Of a stretch of 64,000 nt of DNA, positions 36,444 to 45,243 are shown piece by piece. Numbering within the stretch: the stretch's first letter is position 1; every line of letters begins with the position of its first letter. The notes under the pieces are model-generated. The model had not been told where the DNA came from. It saw only the letters and a list, made by a program, of their open reading frames with translations, and did no database searches. The stretch is from CBDDKU01 sp965230375 (lineage in GTDB: Bacteria > Bacteroidota > Bacteroidia > Flavobacteriales_D > Cryomorphaceae), in contig CBDDKU010000015.1 in assembly GCA_965230375.1 (NCBI GenBank), positions 1 to 64,000 on the forward strand. The letters run 5' to 3'. The position numbers were made by a program, and so were the translations under genes.

Positions 36444-37142
36444 ATGTTTATCGCTCTTAATTTAGAACAACCTATAAAACGTAGTGAGATGAGCATTTTT
36501 CTGAATTCGTATTATCCAATTTCACATAATAAATTTGGTCGAAAAGCTGCTATTGAACATAACATCCATCCATTAGAAGATGGGTCAATTCGAAGGGAGC
36601 CTGATCTCGGACATCCAAACCCAGCTATTTCAGGATTATGCAGACCGAGAGCGATGAATGATATCGGACTATCAAAAGGAGATATCGTGATATACAAAAC
36701 GAATGGAACACATATTTTAAGTGCTATTCTTAGAGTTATTGAGATGTTTGAAGAACATCAAACTGCTTCGAATTGGTTTGTTAAGCACAACCTTCCAATT
36801 CCTTCAAATAATATTACTGTTGAAAGTTTGTCAATAAGACTAAGTCATGCCAGATATTTCAAGAACTACCAGCATCGAATTGGGCAAAGAGAACGATCTG
36901 ATCAACGTCTGACTGAAAGGTGGGATTCAGATTATCAGGATAGAGCAACTCAGCCGAATAGCTCATATTTTTTTATCACCGAATCTATATACAATGCCGT
37001 TTCGGCTAATCTTCAATCGAATGAGTTAGTACAAATCGCATCTGTTTTAAGAACTCATTATGGGTCAGTACCCAATACGGCGTGGAGACCACAACCAATT
37101 TCTCGATCTTGCTATGCTGATATAGTACAAATGATATCATAA
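36444..37142 (+). CDS. Nmad/PUA-like domain protein (putative nucleic-acid modification associated)
   Basis: A 232-residue protein. The start FIALNLEQPIKRSEM, the block HPNPAISGLCRPRAM followed by GDIVIYKTNGTHILSAILRVIEMFEEHQTASNWF, and LPIPSNNITVES together resemble nucleotide-modification-associated (Nmad) or EVE/PUA-like domains, where a GDxVxY strand and a V(L)xVI strand form the beta barrel. I cannot name the exact subfamily. It sits directly at the truncation junction and upstream of the nuclease-NACHT gene, so it may be part of a defence island. The start at ATG 36444 is only 10 bases from the remnant. Confidence 0.5.
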   Translation: MFIALNLEQPIKRSEMSIFLNSYYPISHNKFGRKAAIEHNIHPLEDGSIRREPDLGHPNPAISGLCRPRAMNDIGLSKGDIVIYKTNGTHILSAILRVIEMFEEHQTASNWFVKHNLPIPSNNITVESLSIRLSHARYFKNYQHRIGQRERSDQRLTERWDSDYQDRATQPNSSYFFITESIYNAVSANLQSNELVQIASVLRTHYGSVPNTAWRPQPISRSCYADIVQMIS

Positions 37143-37471
37143 AACAGCTTAATTTGTAAGATATCGATTTAAGCTTAATTATCTTGAAGTCCAGTCTAAC
37201 TGAACCTCATGAAGCGTATGAAAGCACCGCTAGTGGTGAAAGGGGGCAAACAAGCCCGGCTGGCTGAAAAACAAGGAAAGAACTTCATCATTGTCAAGTT
37301 ATATGTGCAGAAAAGAACTCAATCTAGTTTGAAAGTTCAGATTATTAGATTTAGTTGTTAAAGATCTAATTGATTCTATCAACAAATGAAAAGTATACGA
37401 TCAAAGGTAAAATCTATAGAACAATAGAAATATAATAAAACCATCGTGATTTTCTTTGAACATCATTAGTT
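37143..37471. other. Intergenic stretch before the NACHT gene
   Basis: A+T-rich by eye, 329 bases. A small open frame from ATG 37209 to TAA near 37361 (about 50 codons, basic, KRMKAPLVVKGGKQARLAEKQ) exists but has no recognisable family and no other support. The rest shows nothing I can assign; the promoter of the large gene is expected here. Confidence 0.4.
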
Positions 37472-40400
37472 ATGGGAAATATTCCAAATTATTTATTACA
37501 ACCCCCGTCAACAATAGTTGATGAAATACCAGTTGCTACACTTTTGCACGAATTGCCTTATGGTAAATTGACTTGGGAGAATTTTGAAAAATTATGCCTT
37601 CGGTTAGCGCAAAAAGAAGGAAATATCGAAGAATGCAGATTGTACGGGGTACAAGGTAACGCTCAGGACGGTATTGATATATACGCCAAAATAGATTCTG
37701 CAAACAGTTATGTGGTATACCAATGTAAGAGAGTTAAGAATTTCGCTCCCGGAAAAATTAAGGAGGCTGTTGATACTTTCATAAATGGCAATTGGGTTCA
37801 GGGCACAGAACAGTTCGTTCTATGTACACAAGAAAGGTTGAATACAAAGAATCATGAAGACGAAATAAAAAAACAAAGAACTGAACTTCAAAAGAAAAAT
37901 GTAGCATTCAAAATATGGGACAGCCATGGATTAAATTCAGAGCTTAAAAAGACACCGCAAATAGTGTATGATTTTTTCGGGGAGCAATGGGCTATTTCTT
38001 TTTGTGGGAAAAAGGCCTTTGGGATTATTCATGTAAAATCTCCACTTACTAAAAAAAGGCAATATGATAATCCAATAGATTATATCGAAAGACGAATAAT
38101 ACCTTTTGGAGAAAATGATCTTCGATTATTCGAGCCTCAGGGAGAAAAAATAATTGAAATACTTAAGAAAGAAAATCGCATTTCTTTGCTTGGATGGGCT
38201 GGAACTGGCAAAAGCGTTGAACTTGAGAAGTTGGCTTATGAAATATGCGAAAAAGCCAGCCCGTACTATCCATTCTTGATAAAGTTAAATGTATATACGG
38301 ATCAATCAATTGCGGATCGAATTCCAGAAATAAAGGACATTCCTACTAATACAATAGTAGTGTTGCTAGATGGTCTAGACGAAGTTCAAATGGGAAAATT
38401 TGACGGAATGCGAAGAAAAATTCTGGATTTTGCTATTGAATTTCCAGAAGCAAAAATTATAGTGTCTTGCCGCTCAAACTTCTATACAACCACATTGGAA
38501 AATGGTCAGTTAAACACCCTTACTGGCTTTAAGTCTTATAAGCTTGCAGCTCTTTCAGATAAACACATTGAAGATTATATAAGTGAAAAAATACCATTAA
38601 AAAAGAAGAGTTTCTTAAAAGATGTAGCGGATAAAAACCTGAATAGCTTACTGCACATTCCCTATTACCTGATAAAGTTGACCGATCAATTTGCTACACG
38701 AAACAATATCTCCGAAAGTAAGGCTGAATTGTTTGAAGAAGTTATTTCTGAAAACATTAAAAAGGATGTAAAACGACATTTTCCTGATGACCGAGATTCC
38801 AAAGAGTTGGAAATGAGAAGAGCGTTAGAAAAACTGGCATTTACGTTCGAGTATCAAGGAAAGAACAATGGAACATGGAAGGAGATTCAACAAACTCTTA
38901 CCAAAAATGAGCAGCATATTATTAAGTGCGCAGGTTCATTACTTGATGGAATTGAAGGGGCAGATTCAACTTGGAAGTACAACCATAAAAATATCCAAGA
39001 ATACCTGGTCGCCAAATTGCTTTCAAAACAAAAATTCGAAGTAATTAAGAATGTTATTTGCTTTCCAAAAGCATATAAAAAGGTTAAGCCCACATGGGTT
39101 AACACATTGTCCTTTATAATTAGCTCACTTTCTAAATCCAACGATGTAAGGAATCAGCTTTTGGATTGGCTGGCTGACAATGAACCTGAACTGCTAATAA
39201 AATTTGAGCCGGATAAATTGACAGATGCTGTTCGTTATGAAGTTTTTGAGAAGATTTTCAAATTCTATAAAAAGGAAAAGAGAAGAATCAATAGGTCAAA
39301 GTTCAATTCGTGGGAACTAGCTAAATTTTCACAGTCGGAAAAAAGCCTACAATTCTTGGTTCAAGAGATTCGAAACGATTTGTCAGTTGCCTCTAGAGCA
39401 AATGCCCTTGATCTAATTTCATACTTCGAGATAAAATCCAATTATCCGAAGCATGTTAAAGTATCAAAGAAGGCAATCGAACAAATATTATTTGAGGAAT
39501 CTGAACTGCAGTATCTGTCGCTAAAAGCATATGTGGAGCTATTTCAATTGAATGAAGATGAATTTGAGAAGTTGATGAAACGCTTTCAAAACACATCTGA
39601 TACATGGGTGAAATTTACTTTGTTTTATGCGATCCACAAACAAGGGTACCAAGAGAAATATATCGGAACCGTTCTTGAATTTGCTGGTAAGTATATTAGC
39701 AAGCAACACGAGGACAGTGATAGATTAACGAATGAATATTCTGAGCTCGTTCATTGTATTCAGGCGGTGAAATCTCTTGACGCTACGAAGAAAGTAGTTG
39801 ATTTTATAATGAATGATTACAAAAGGGTTTCTTATTCGATATACTTCTGCAAAATCATAGGTCACACATTGAAACACGTGGCCAAATCTTTTCCAAGCGA
39901 TGATGATTTGTATGAAAAGATTAAATCCGCATTTAAATCAGAAAATTTTGGTTTTTACGATGAAAGATTTAAAGAGTTTATCGAGTATTTCGATTCAACT
40001 GGTAATAGAACAAGGATATTCAAAGAACTTTATTCAAAGAATATAACTGACTTGAAATACTATACGTTAAAACAATTAGCTCTATTGGCAAATGAAGAAG
40101 CAATTGAGTTCATGGCTAATGAATTCAGGACTTCCAATATAAATGCGAATATTGTTATGGACTTCCAGTATTGTCTGGAACGGAATAGTAAAAACCTCAA
40201 GCAATTTAATAAACTTGTTAACGAAACGGAACCTATCGAATTGCCAGTAGATCGCAATTGGGAAAAGGAAAAGCGTGATAGGAGAGAACGAACTAAGGCT
40301 CTACTTTTCGATAAAGATGCATTTAAGTGTGCTATTGAACAGGTGTTCATTGACGCTGGAAAGGACGTTCTCACATATGATGAAATCTGGGAGATTCAGA

Positions 40401-41629
40401 ATACAGAATTTGACGGAAAGTATTTAGCTGTTGTTTATAGAGCAACACGGTTATATGAGATTCATGAAAAGAGAGATAAGGCAAAACTGTTAGATTGGAT
40501 TGAAGACAATTGGGACGAGTATTCAATCCGAATAATCATTGATTTTTTAAAAGAAGATTCAGATCCAGAGTTTACTGATGATCAGTTGAAATATATAAAG
40601 ACTTGGTGTGATAAAAAGTCCAAGGAAGTAAATTATAAAACTGCATTATCACATCCTATTGAGAGTACAACTACTGCGAACCTGGAAGCCATCAAATTGT
40701 CTTTTCTCGTCAGAAGGCTAAAACTGGATTACTATGATACAGAGTTTTACCTTAATATGTTGTCCTTTCAAAAATGGGGTGACAATGAAATCAAAATTTT
40801 TGATTTTGTGGAGTCCGTTGCACCAAAGGATAAAATAGATGAGCAGGTTTTAATGAATTTATCCGAGGGAATAGAATTCGATATGGTGCTCGAAAATCAT
40901 TTGGATTATTGCATAAAACATGTTTTGACACAGGCAAGCGAGCATCTCATCAAGTTTCTGGAAGATGGAGGGTATAAACGCTACAAAGTACTTGAAAGCT
41001 ACAATACGCTAGGTGGGAGTTTAGAAAAGTTGGAAAACATATTGCCTAAAATTACCGATGATTTTAAATTCGAATTGATTCGAGAATTGATCAATCGGAA
41101 AAGTAGAATTGTATTAGGCCATTTGAGGAAATTATTTGATATATCCACAAATGCAACAGAAAAGCTAACGCTCGCATCTTATCTTATCGTATTACAGGAT
41201 ATAAAAGGAATAAAGTATTATTTGAAATATATCAATCAGAATAAAGTGGTCCCTGATGATTCTTCGCCTTCAAATCCTTTTTATAAATTAACTACCCTAA
41301 AAGCTTTGTCCTACATTTTTAAATTGTACGAAATGAGCTTCGATGAAAACATTCAGCAAGGGAGGTTCAATAATTTATATGACATAGCAATTGGAGCTTT
41401 GCAGGCCGTTAGTTTATTCGATGACAACTTTCCAAAAAGCAGAAATAGGTATCGTTATTACAAGTTTGTATTTAGGATTAAAGCCTTTTTAAAGATTCAC
41501 AATTTGCCAGAAGAAGTCATTCTAAACTTGAATCACATATTCGAGAATATTGAACATCAATTTTATGTCAACAAGAGTTTCAATATAGATTTGGATGAAG
41601 CAATGTCGAAATACTCGCTTGTAAAATGA
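37472..41629 (+). CDS. Nuclease-NACHT STAND ATPase (putative antiphage defence protein)
   Basis: A 1385-residue protein. Residues about 30-160 form a Mrr-like restriction endonuclease fold: GKLTWENFEKLCLRLA, then Asp66/Asp69 in QDGIDIYA and Gln84-Cys85-Lys86 in VVYQCKRV, matching D-x(n)-Q-x-K. Next is a NACHT NTPase: Walker A GWAGTGKS (241-248) and the diagnostic Walker B IVVLLDGLDE (295-304), then SCRSNFY as sensor. The remaining ~950 residues are helical and probably HEAT-like sensor repeats. Known nuclease-NACHT/Avs-like proteins sense a phage product and then cut DNA to abort infection. This assignment is from architecture; the trigger is unknown. It ends 39 bases before the prophage attachment site. 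Confidence 0.82.
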   Translation: MGNIPNYLLQPPSTIVDEIPVATLLHELPYGKLTWENFEKLCLRLAQKEGNIEECRLYGVQGNAQDGIDIYAKIDSANSYVVYQCKRVKNFAPGKIKEAVDTFINGNWVQGTEQFVLCTQERLNTKNHEDEIKKQRTELQKKNVAFKIWDSHGLNSELKKTPQIVYDFFGEQWAISFCGKKAFGIIHVKSPLTKKRQYDNPIDYIERRIIPFGENDLRLFEPQGEKIIEILKKENRISLLGWAGTGKSVELEKLAYEICEKASPYYPFLIKLNVYTDQSIADRIPEIKDIPTNTIVVLLDGLDEVQMGKFDGMRRKILDFAIEFPEAKIIVSCRSNFYTTTLENGQLNTLTGFKSYKLAALSDKHIEDYISEKIPLKKKSFLKDVADKNLNSLLHIPYYLIKLTDQFATRNNISESKAELFEEVISENIKKDVKRHFPDDRDSKELEMRRALEKLAFTFEYQGKNNGTWKEIQQTLTKNEQHIIKCAGSLLDGIEGADSTWKYNHKNIQEYLVAKLLSKQKFEVIKNVICFPKAYKKVKPTWVNTLSFIISSLSKSNDVRNQLLDWLADNEPELLIKFEPDKLTDAVRYEVFEKIFKFYKKEKRRINRSKFNSWELAKFSQSEKSLQFLVQEIRNDLSVASRANALDLISYFEIKSNYPKHVKVSKKAIEQILFEESELQYLSLKAYVELFQLNEDEFEKLMKRFQNTSDTWVKFTLFYAIHKQGYQEKYIGTVLEFAGKYISKQHEDSDRLTNEYSELVHCIQAVKSLDATKKVVDFIMNDYKRVSYSIYFCKIIGHTLKHVAKSFPSDDDLYEKIKSAFKSENFGFYDERFKEFIEYFDSTGNRTRIFKELYSKNITDLKYYTLKQLALLANEEAIEFMANEFRTSNINANIVMDFQYCLERNSKNLKQFNKLVNETEPIELPVDRNWEKEKRDRRERTKALLFDKDAFKCAIEQVFIDAGKDVLTYDEIWEIQNTEFDGKYLAVVYRATRLYEIHEKRDKAKLLDWIEDNWDEYSIRIIIDFLKEDSDPEFTDDQLKYIKTWCDKKSKEVNYKTALSHPIESTTTANLEAIKLSFLVRRLKLDYYDTEFYLNMLSFQKWGDNEIKIFDFVESVAPKDKIDEQVLMNLSEGIEFDMVLENHLDYCIKHVLTQASEHLIKFLEDGGYKRYKVLESYNTLGGSLEKLENILPKITDDFKFELIRELINRKSRIVLGHLRKLFDISTNATEKLTLASYLIVLQDIKGIKYYLKYINQNKVVPDDSSPSNPFYKLTTLKALSYIFKLYEMSFDENIQQGRFNNLYDIAIGALQAVSLFDDNFPKSRNRYRYYKFVFRIKAFLKIHNLPEEVILNLNHIFENIEHQFYVNKSFNIDLDEAMSKYSLVK

Positions 41630-41667
41630 GTAAAACCATGTGTTATTATAAATTTGAATATGCCAGA

Positions 41668-41695
41668 ATAACACATAATTTATAAGTAGTTAAGT
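41668..41695 (+). other. attL: XerC/XerD (dif-like) site at the left prophage end
   Basis: Read as 11-6-11: left arm ATAACACATAA, centre TTTATA, right arm AGTAGTTAAGT. The right prophage end (62536-62563) has the same centre, a left arm ending in ATAA and a right arm ending in GTTAAGT. The left arm here keeps CATAA of the XerC site of E. coli dif, while the right arm departs from the XerD consensus. The right arm is also half of a perfect inverted repeat (AGTAGTTAAG / CTTAACTACT at 41704-41713). Confidence 0.7.
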
Positions 41696-41796
41696 ATCAT
41701 TCGCTTAACTACTAGTCCATTACAGAAAAAATGGCAAGATGAAATTTCAAGTTGGGCAAGTCGAGATTTCGATTTGCCCATTTTTCATTAAAAAAA

Positions 41797-42117
41797 CTAC
41801 TCGGAAGGGGGAGTAGGTTCCGACCCCTCACGAATCATTATTACATAATCTTTCGCTGGCTTCTTTAATACAAGAGTCCAGTAATCGAAATAGTCCTGGG
41901 TTTCGAGCCGATCCATCATTTCATCCATCGTAAACCCAAAGTATCGGCAAATCCCAACAAAATCTTTAAGCTTTAGCGAGTCCTTTCTACAGGACTTCAT
42001 AAACCCAGGGCCGCTCATTCCGAGCTCGGCAGCCATCTTGTTCCCGCTAACATCATTAAGCTTTAGGAAGGTTAGAATTCTCCAACCTATACCGGTTGTC
42101 AACAGGTCGTTGTTCAT
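41797..42117 (-). CDS. Prophage repressor-like DNA-binding protein
   Basis: About 106 residues from ATG 42117 (MNNDLLTTGIGWRILTFLKLNDVSGNKMAAELGMSGPGFMKSCRKDSLKLKDFVGICRYF). GNKMAAELGMSGPGFMKSCRK fits a helix-turn-helix, and the layout resembles phage Cro/CI-type regulators. An upstream in-frame ATG at 42186 would add 23 residues but would run through an operator-like palindrome, so 42117 is preferred. It is divergent from the Cro-like gene at 42250, the usual switch arrangement. The C-terminus (AKDYVIMIREGSEPTPPSE) is short, with no LexA-type protease domain. Confidence 0.65.
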   Translation of the reverse strand: MNNDLLTTGIGWRILTFLKLNDVSGNKMAAELGMSGPGFMKSCRKDSLKLKDFVGICRYFGFTMDEMMDRLETQDYFDYWTLVLKKPAKDYVIMIREGSEPTPPSE

Positions 42118-42132
42118 AGTTATTTGATAACT
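42118..42132. promoter_or_regulatory. Operator-like palindrome O1
   Basis: AGTTAT-TTG-ATAACT, a perfect palindrome around a 3-base centre, placed directly before the repressor ATG. It shares the ATAAC half-site with the palindrome at 42180-42193. Position suggests autoregulation of the repressor. Confidence 0.55.
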
Positions 42133-42179
42133 AAAGTTAGTGGCAATCACAATAAAAATAGTTTTGAATTGTTCGTTTA

Positions 42180-42193
42180 ATAACATTTGTTAT
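42180..42193. promoter_or_regulatory. Operator-like palindrome O2
   Basis: ATAACATTTGTTAT, a 14-base perfect palindrome in the region between the divergent regulator genes. Half-site ATAAC as in O1. Likely controls the rightward (lytic) promoter upstream of 42250. Confidence 0.5.
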
Positions 42194-42249
42194 CGGTGAG
42201 ATGACAAACATCATTCCAGAACAGACAAAAACACATCAAAATTAACAAA

Positions 42250-42486
42250 ATGTCACAGAACACGCTGTTAAGTATGGTGCGAGGGCTAACACCAGAACAG
42301 AAGAAAGAACTAGCTCAAATGATGGGGGTTGGCGTCCGCTACCTCATGGTACTCGCAAAGGATTGGGGAAAAATAACCTTAAGTAGAGCGGGAATACTTT
42401 TCAACTATTTAGAGTCGGTTTACGGCGAAGAAGCAATAGCCAAATGGAGAACTGATGCCCTTAAAGATCCTGAGCCATGTATATAG
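42250..42486 (+). CDS. Small HTH protein, Cro-like first gene of the early operon
   Basis: A 78-residue protein: LLSMVRGLTPEQKKELAQMMGVGVRYLMVLAKDWGKITLSRAGILFNYLESVYGEEAIAKWR. The central part fits a helix-turn-helix of phage regulators. It is the first rightward gene after the repressor and overlaps the next gene by 10 bases. A Cro or early activator role is inferred from the layout. Confidence 0.6.
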   Translation: MSQNTLLSMVRGLTPEQKKELAQMMGVGVRYLMVLAKDWGKITLSRAGILFNYLESVYGEEAIAKWRTDALKDPEPCI

Positions 42487-42755
42487 AAACTGATCTGAAT
42501 ACTGGTGAACTGACTTCCATTCACATGCTAAAGCCCAGCGAAGTCGAAAAGCTGCGGAGAATCCTTGTTCACGGTATGAGCATAGAGAACACAAGAGATC
42601 GAGCATTTGCAAGCAATCTATACATCAAACTCATAAAGGCCACGTCATGCATTTCGAAATCAAAGAAATCCAATTCAATCCTGTTACCGACTTCACAGAC
42701 ATTACAGGAACCTTCGGATATGGTGAGCAATACACCAATCAACGAAAGCAAGTAA
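42477..42755 (+). CDS. Small early prophage protein
   Basis: A 92-residue open frame (MYIETDLNTGELTSIHMLKPSEVEKLRRILVHGMSIENTRDRAFASNLYIKLIKAT). The first ~55 residues look like a genuine helical protein; the rest, from 42647 onward, overlaps the next gene in another frame by 109 bases and is Ser/Thr/Asn-rich. Either the overlap is real, or the protein is expressed only when the downstream gene starts later. No family recognised. Confidence 0.45.
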   Translation: MYIETDLNTGELTSIHMLKPSEVEKLRRILVHGMSIENTRDRAFASNLYIKLIKATSCISKSKKSNSILLPTSQTLQEPSDMVSNTPINESK

Positions 42756-43240
42756 TCAAAGTCATTCATCCGCTGCAGATCAGCTGCGCCAAACCTACGA
42801 GCGCCATTCTCAAACTACGAAGCTGCAAACTCTCCTGGATGCAAAAAGGCTTTGAACTCTACCTAAATGCAGCGAAGTCAACCATCGATCATTTCCCCTA
42901 TGGTTATTTATCAAAACTAAGAGTAATCGAAACTCTTGAAAAAGGCCTACACGACAGCCTTTTATCTCCTTACAGATGGTCGTGGATGCAGTTTGCAAGT
43001 TTCCTGCAGCGAGAAGCAGAATCAATCAATTCTATCATTCCGCACGAAGAACACAGGCTTTATCACTTTATGGATCAGGCGATGGTCGGACTAATTGGCT
43101 TTGCTAATAAAGAAATGAAGGCAGAGCGCACTGCAGACGGAATAGAGTGGAGGGAAGCCTACGAGATCCCTTGTGATCGACATCATGAGATCACAAGTCG
43201 TTTAAACCAAAAGACTTTGCGCCATGAGCGAGTGGCATGA
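42647..43240 (+). CDS. Early prophage protein of unknown function
   Basis: A 197-residue protein starting MHFEIKEIQFNPVTDFTDITGTFGYG. The rest is mainly helical with many Trp/His/Arg (PYRWSWMQFASFLQREAESINSIIPHEEHRLYHFMDQAMVGLIGFANKEMK). No membrane helix or signal. It sits in the replication cluster, overlapping the next gene by 17 bases. A role in replication or its control is possible by position only. Confidence 0.6.
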   Translation: MHFEIKEIQFNPVTDFTDITGTFGYGEQYTNQRKQVIKVIHPLQISCAKPTSAILKLRSCKLSWMQKGFELYLNAAKSTIDHFPYGYLSKLRVIETLEKGLHDSLLSPYRWSWMQFASFLQREAESINSIIPHEEHRLYHFMDQAMVGLIGFANKEMKAERTADGIEWREAYEIPCDRHHEITSRLNQKTLRHERVA

Positions 43241-43631
43241 GCTTGACAAGCTGATTAACCAACTCGAAGACTCAATAGAATGGCGCAAAGAGAAAGGGTA
43301 TAAAACAGAACAGCTTGAACGGTGGCAAAGCATAGCAATAGATGTCTCCCTGAACATGGACCAGGAGCGCAAGGCTTATGACAAACAGATCAAATCACTA
43401 ACCAATGAACTTCTCTTTTACAAAGATGAATTGTACAAAAGTCGGATCATACTGGCATGGCTCAAAAATGGGCCTGTTGGTGGTTCTACACAGGGTTTTT
43501 TCGAACGCCTTTCTTCTTGGATGGATCGCGAATCAACCCTTCAGTTTTTGGAGCATGAAGACAATTACCGAGTTGAAAAGGGAATTCAAGATTTCAAAGT
43601 GACAATTTTCAAAGACAACAGCGATGAATGA
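43224..43631 (+). CDS. Coiled-coil early protein
   Basis: A 135-residue, highly charged helical protein (LDKLINQLEDSIEWRKEKGYKTEQLERWQSIAI ... QERKAYDKQIKSLTNELLFYKDELYKSR) with heptad-like spacing across residues 1-75. Overlaps its neighbours by 17 and 8 bases, so it is translationally coupled to the helicase gene. Possibly a helicase loader or accessory factor, by position only. Confidence 0.6.
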   Translation: MSEWHELDKLINQLEDSIEWRKEKGYKTEQLERWQSIAIDVSLNMDQERKAYDKQIKSLTNELLFYKDELYKSRIILAWLKNGPVGGSTQGFFERLSSWMDRESTLQFLEHEDNYRVEKGIQDFKVTIFKDNSDE

Positions 43632-44940
43632 AGACAAGAAACGAGCTGAAAAGAATAGGCAAAGCGCACTTGAAAATTGGTTGAAAGACTATGCCGAATG
43701 GCGATTCAACACCCTTTCAGGAAATGTTGAGTACTTCAATGGCGAACACAATGAATGGCGACCAGTAGACACCTATGACTACAACACGTTAAAGCGAAAG
43801 ATCCAGGAAGAAACAGTTTTCACCTATTCCACGAAAGCGATTGAAGAATTGCTTAAATCAAGCTTCTCGCCAAAGGTGGATCCGATTCTTCAATACTTTG
43901 AGCGTTTAGGGCCATACAAGGAAGATGAACCGGACTACATTCAAATGCTCTGCAATACGGTTATCTCAAGTCATCCACACAAAACCGAATTCATGCGTAA
44001 ATGGCTGGTAGGGGTAGTCGCCAATGTCTTTAACCGCCAAGAATGCGACAATCAATTGGTTCTCCTCTTTCGTGGAGCTCAGGGAATCCGAAAATCGAAG
44101 CTTGCTCAGTACATGTGTCCTAAGATCCTTCGCAACTACAAGTTCTCTGGAAACATCAATACCAACATGCAGAACAAGGACAATAACCAGATCCTTTCTC
44201 AAAACCTAATTGTGATCCTGGACGATTGTGTTCACATGAATTTGAAGTTACGACCAGAAGAAACCAAGGGATTCGTAACGCTCGACTTTCTTCAATACCG
44301 GGCACCGTACGGCAAAAGCTTGATTACATGGCCTAGAAACGCTTCGTTGCTTGGCACAATGAATGAAGATGAAGTATTCTACGAGCACGAGAACAGGCGA
44401 TTCATTCTCATAGATTTGACCAGGGTAGAGTGGAACGACTTGATCGGTATTGACATGGACGACGTGTACCGACAGGCTAAGTCGCTCTGGAAGTCCAAAA
44501 AGTTCCATTGGCACTTGAACCGAAAGGAGCGAAAGCAACTGCAGGAAGTCAACCAACACTACATGGTGAGCACAAAAGAAGAACAGATGATTCTGAAATA
44601 CTTTGAGCTACCTGTACCCGATTCTGATCTAAAAGGCTGTATGCACCTGCCCCCAGCAGAAATTGAAAGCTACATAGCCGAACAGGAAAACGGCAATTTC
44701 AGATCTACACCTACCCAAATAGGACGGGCTATGAAAGCTTTGGGTAATGCGAAAGTCTCAAAATCGCTGAATGGGCGACGAATAAAGGGCTATTGGCTCA
44801 AGCCTATCGAGCTTGGAATGATAAGCAGCCGAGTTCAATACAGGCACAACGGCGAAGAACTTAACCCAACCATTATTCCCCAGGGATCAAAAAAGAGTCG
44901 TCACGCTGTATTGACGGAAGCAGCAGCGATGAACAATTAA
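43624..44940 (+). CDS. VirE/D5-like superfamily 3 replication helicase
   Basis: A 438-residue ATPase. Residues 100-135 (EPDYIQMLCNTVISSHPHKTEFMRKWLVGVVANVF) are the usual lead-in of the virulence-associated E (VirE) family. Walker A is GAQGIRKS (151-158), Walker B LIVILDD (195-201), and an SF3-type sensor region follows with NASLLGTMNEDEVFYEHENRRFILIDL, whose Arg pair acts as arginine finger in relatives. The C-terminal ~120 residues are basic. In small phages and mobile elements such proteins unwind the origin. No primase domain is fused, and none is found next to it. Confidence 0.82.
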   Translation: MNEDKKRAEKNRQSALENWLKDYAEWRFNTLSGNVEYFNGEHNEWRPVDTYDYNTLKRKIQEETVFTYSTKAIEELLKSSFSPKVDPILQYFERLGPYKEDEPDYIQMLCNTVISSHPHKTEFMRKWLVGVVANVFNRQECDNQLVLLFRGAQGIRKSKLAQYMCPKILRNYKFSGNINTNMQNKDNNQILSQNLIVILDDCVHMNLKLRPEETKGFVTLDFLQYRAPYGKSLITWPRNASLLGTMNEDEVFYEHENRRFILIDLTRVEWNDLIGIDMDDVYRQAKSLWKSKKFHWHLNRKERKQLQEVNQHYMVSTKEEQMILKYFELPVPDSDLKGCMHLPPAEIESYIAEQENGNFRSTPTQIGRAMKALGNAKVSKSLNGRRIKGYWLKPIELGMISSRVQYRHNGEELNPTIIPQGSKKSRHAVLTEAAAMNN

Positions 44941-45218
44941 AAAGTTCATTTGAAATAATCCTCCGAAACCTGCAAAAAAATCGATGTGTCACATTGGGTT
45001 TTCGTACACTATGTTTTGTGTAATGCAATTCGCTATTCAATTTCTTAAACAACTTTAAGTCAAGATTGATCTTTTCGAAAGCCCATTTAACGCCTGTAAG
45101 GGCTGCCACTACAGAGATTTTCCCCTTTTCGATATTTTTTTTCTTTTTTGTTCATGACTTTATTTGTCTCAAGCTTCCATTATCGTAATTTTGTATGACC
45201 TTTAATGGTAATAAAAAA

Positions 45219-45240
45219 GGGGTGCCGAAGCACCCCAAGT
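45219..45240 (-). terminator. Intrinsic terminator with TTCG loop (minus strand)
   Basis: On the minus strand GGGGTGC-TTCG-GCACCCC followed by CTTTTTTATTA-like T-tract. A seven-base-pair GC-rich stem with a stable UUCG tetraloop. It lies 4 bases downstream of the 45244-45429 frame and points to a real leftward transcript ending here. Confidence 0.85.
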
Positions 45241-45243
45241 GGA

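Noticed and set aside
37209..37361. Small basic ORF upstream of the NACHT gene
   Set aside because: No family, no operon coupling and an ordinary length for chance; left in the intergenic note.
41685..41713. Terminator of the NACHT gene
   Set aside because: The inverted repeat is A+T-rich and is not followed by a T-tract; it overlaps the attachment site.
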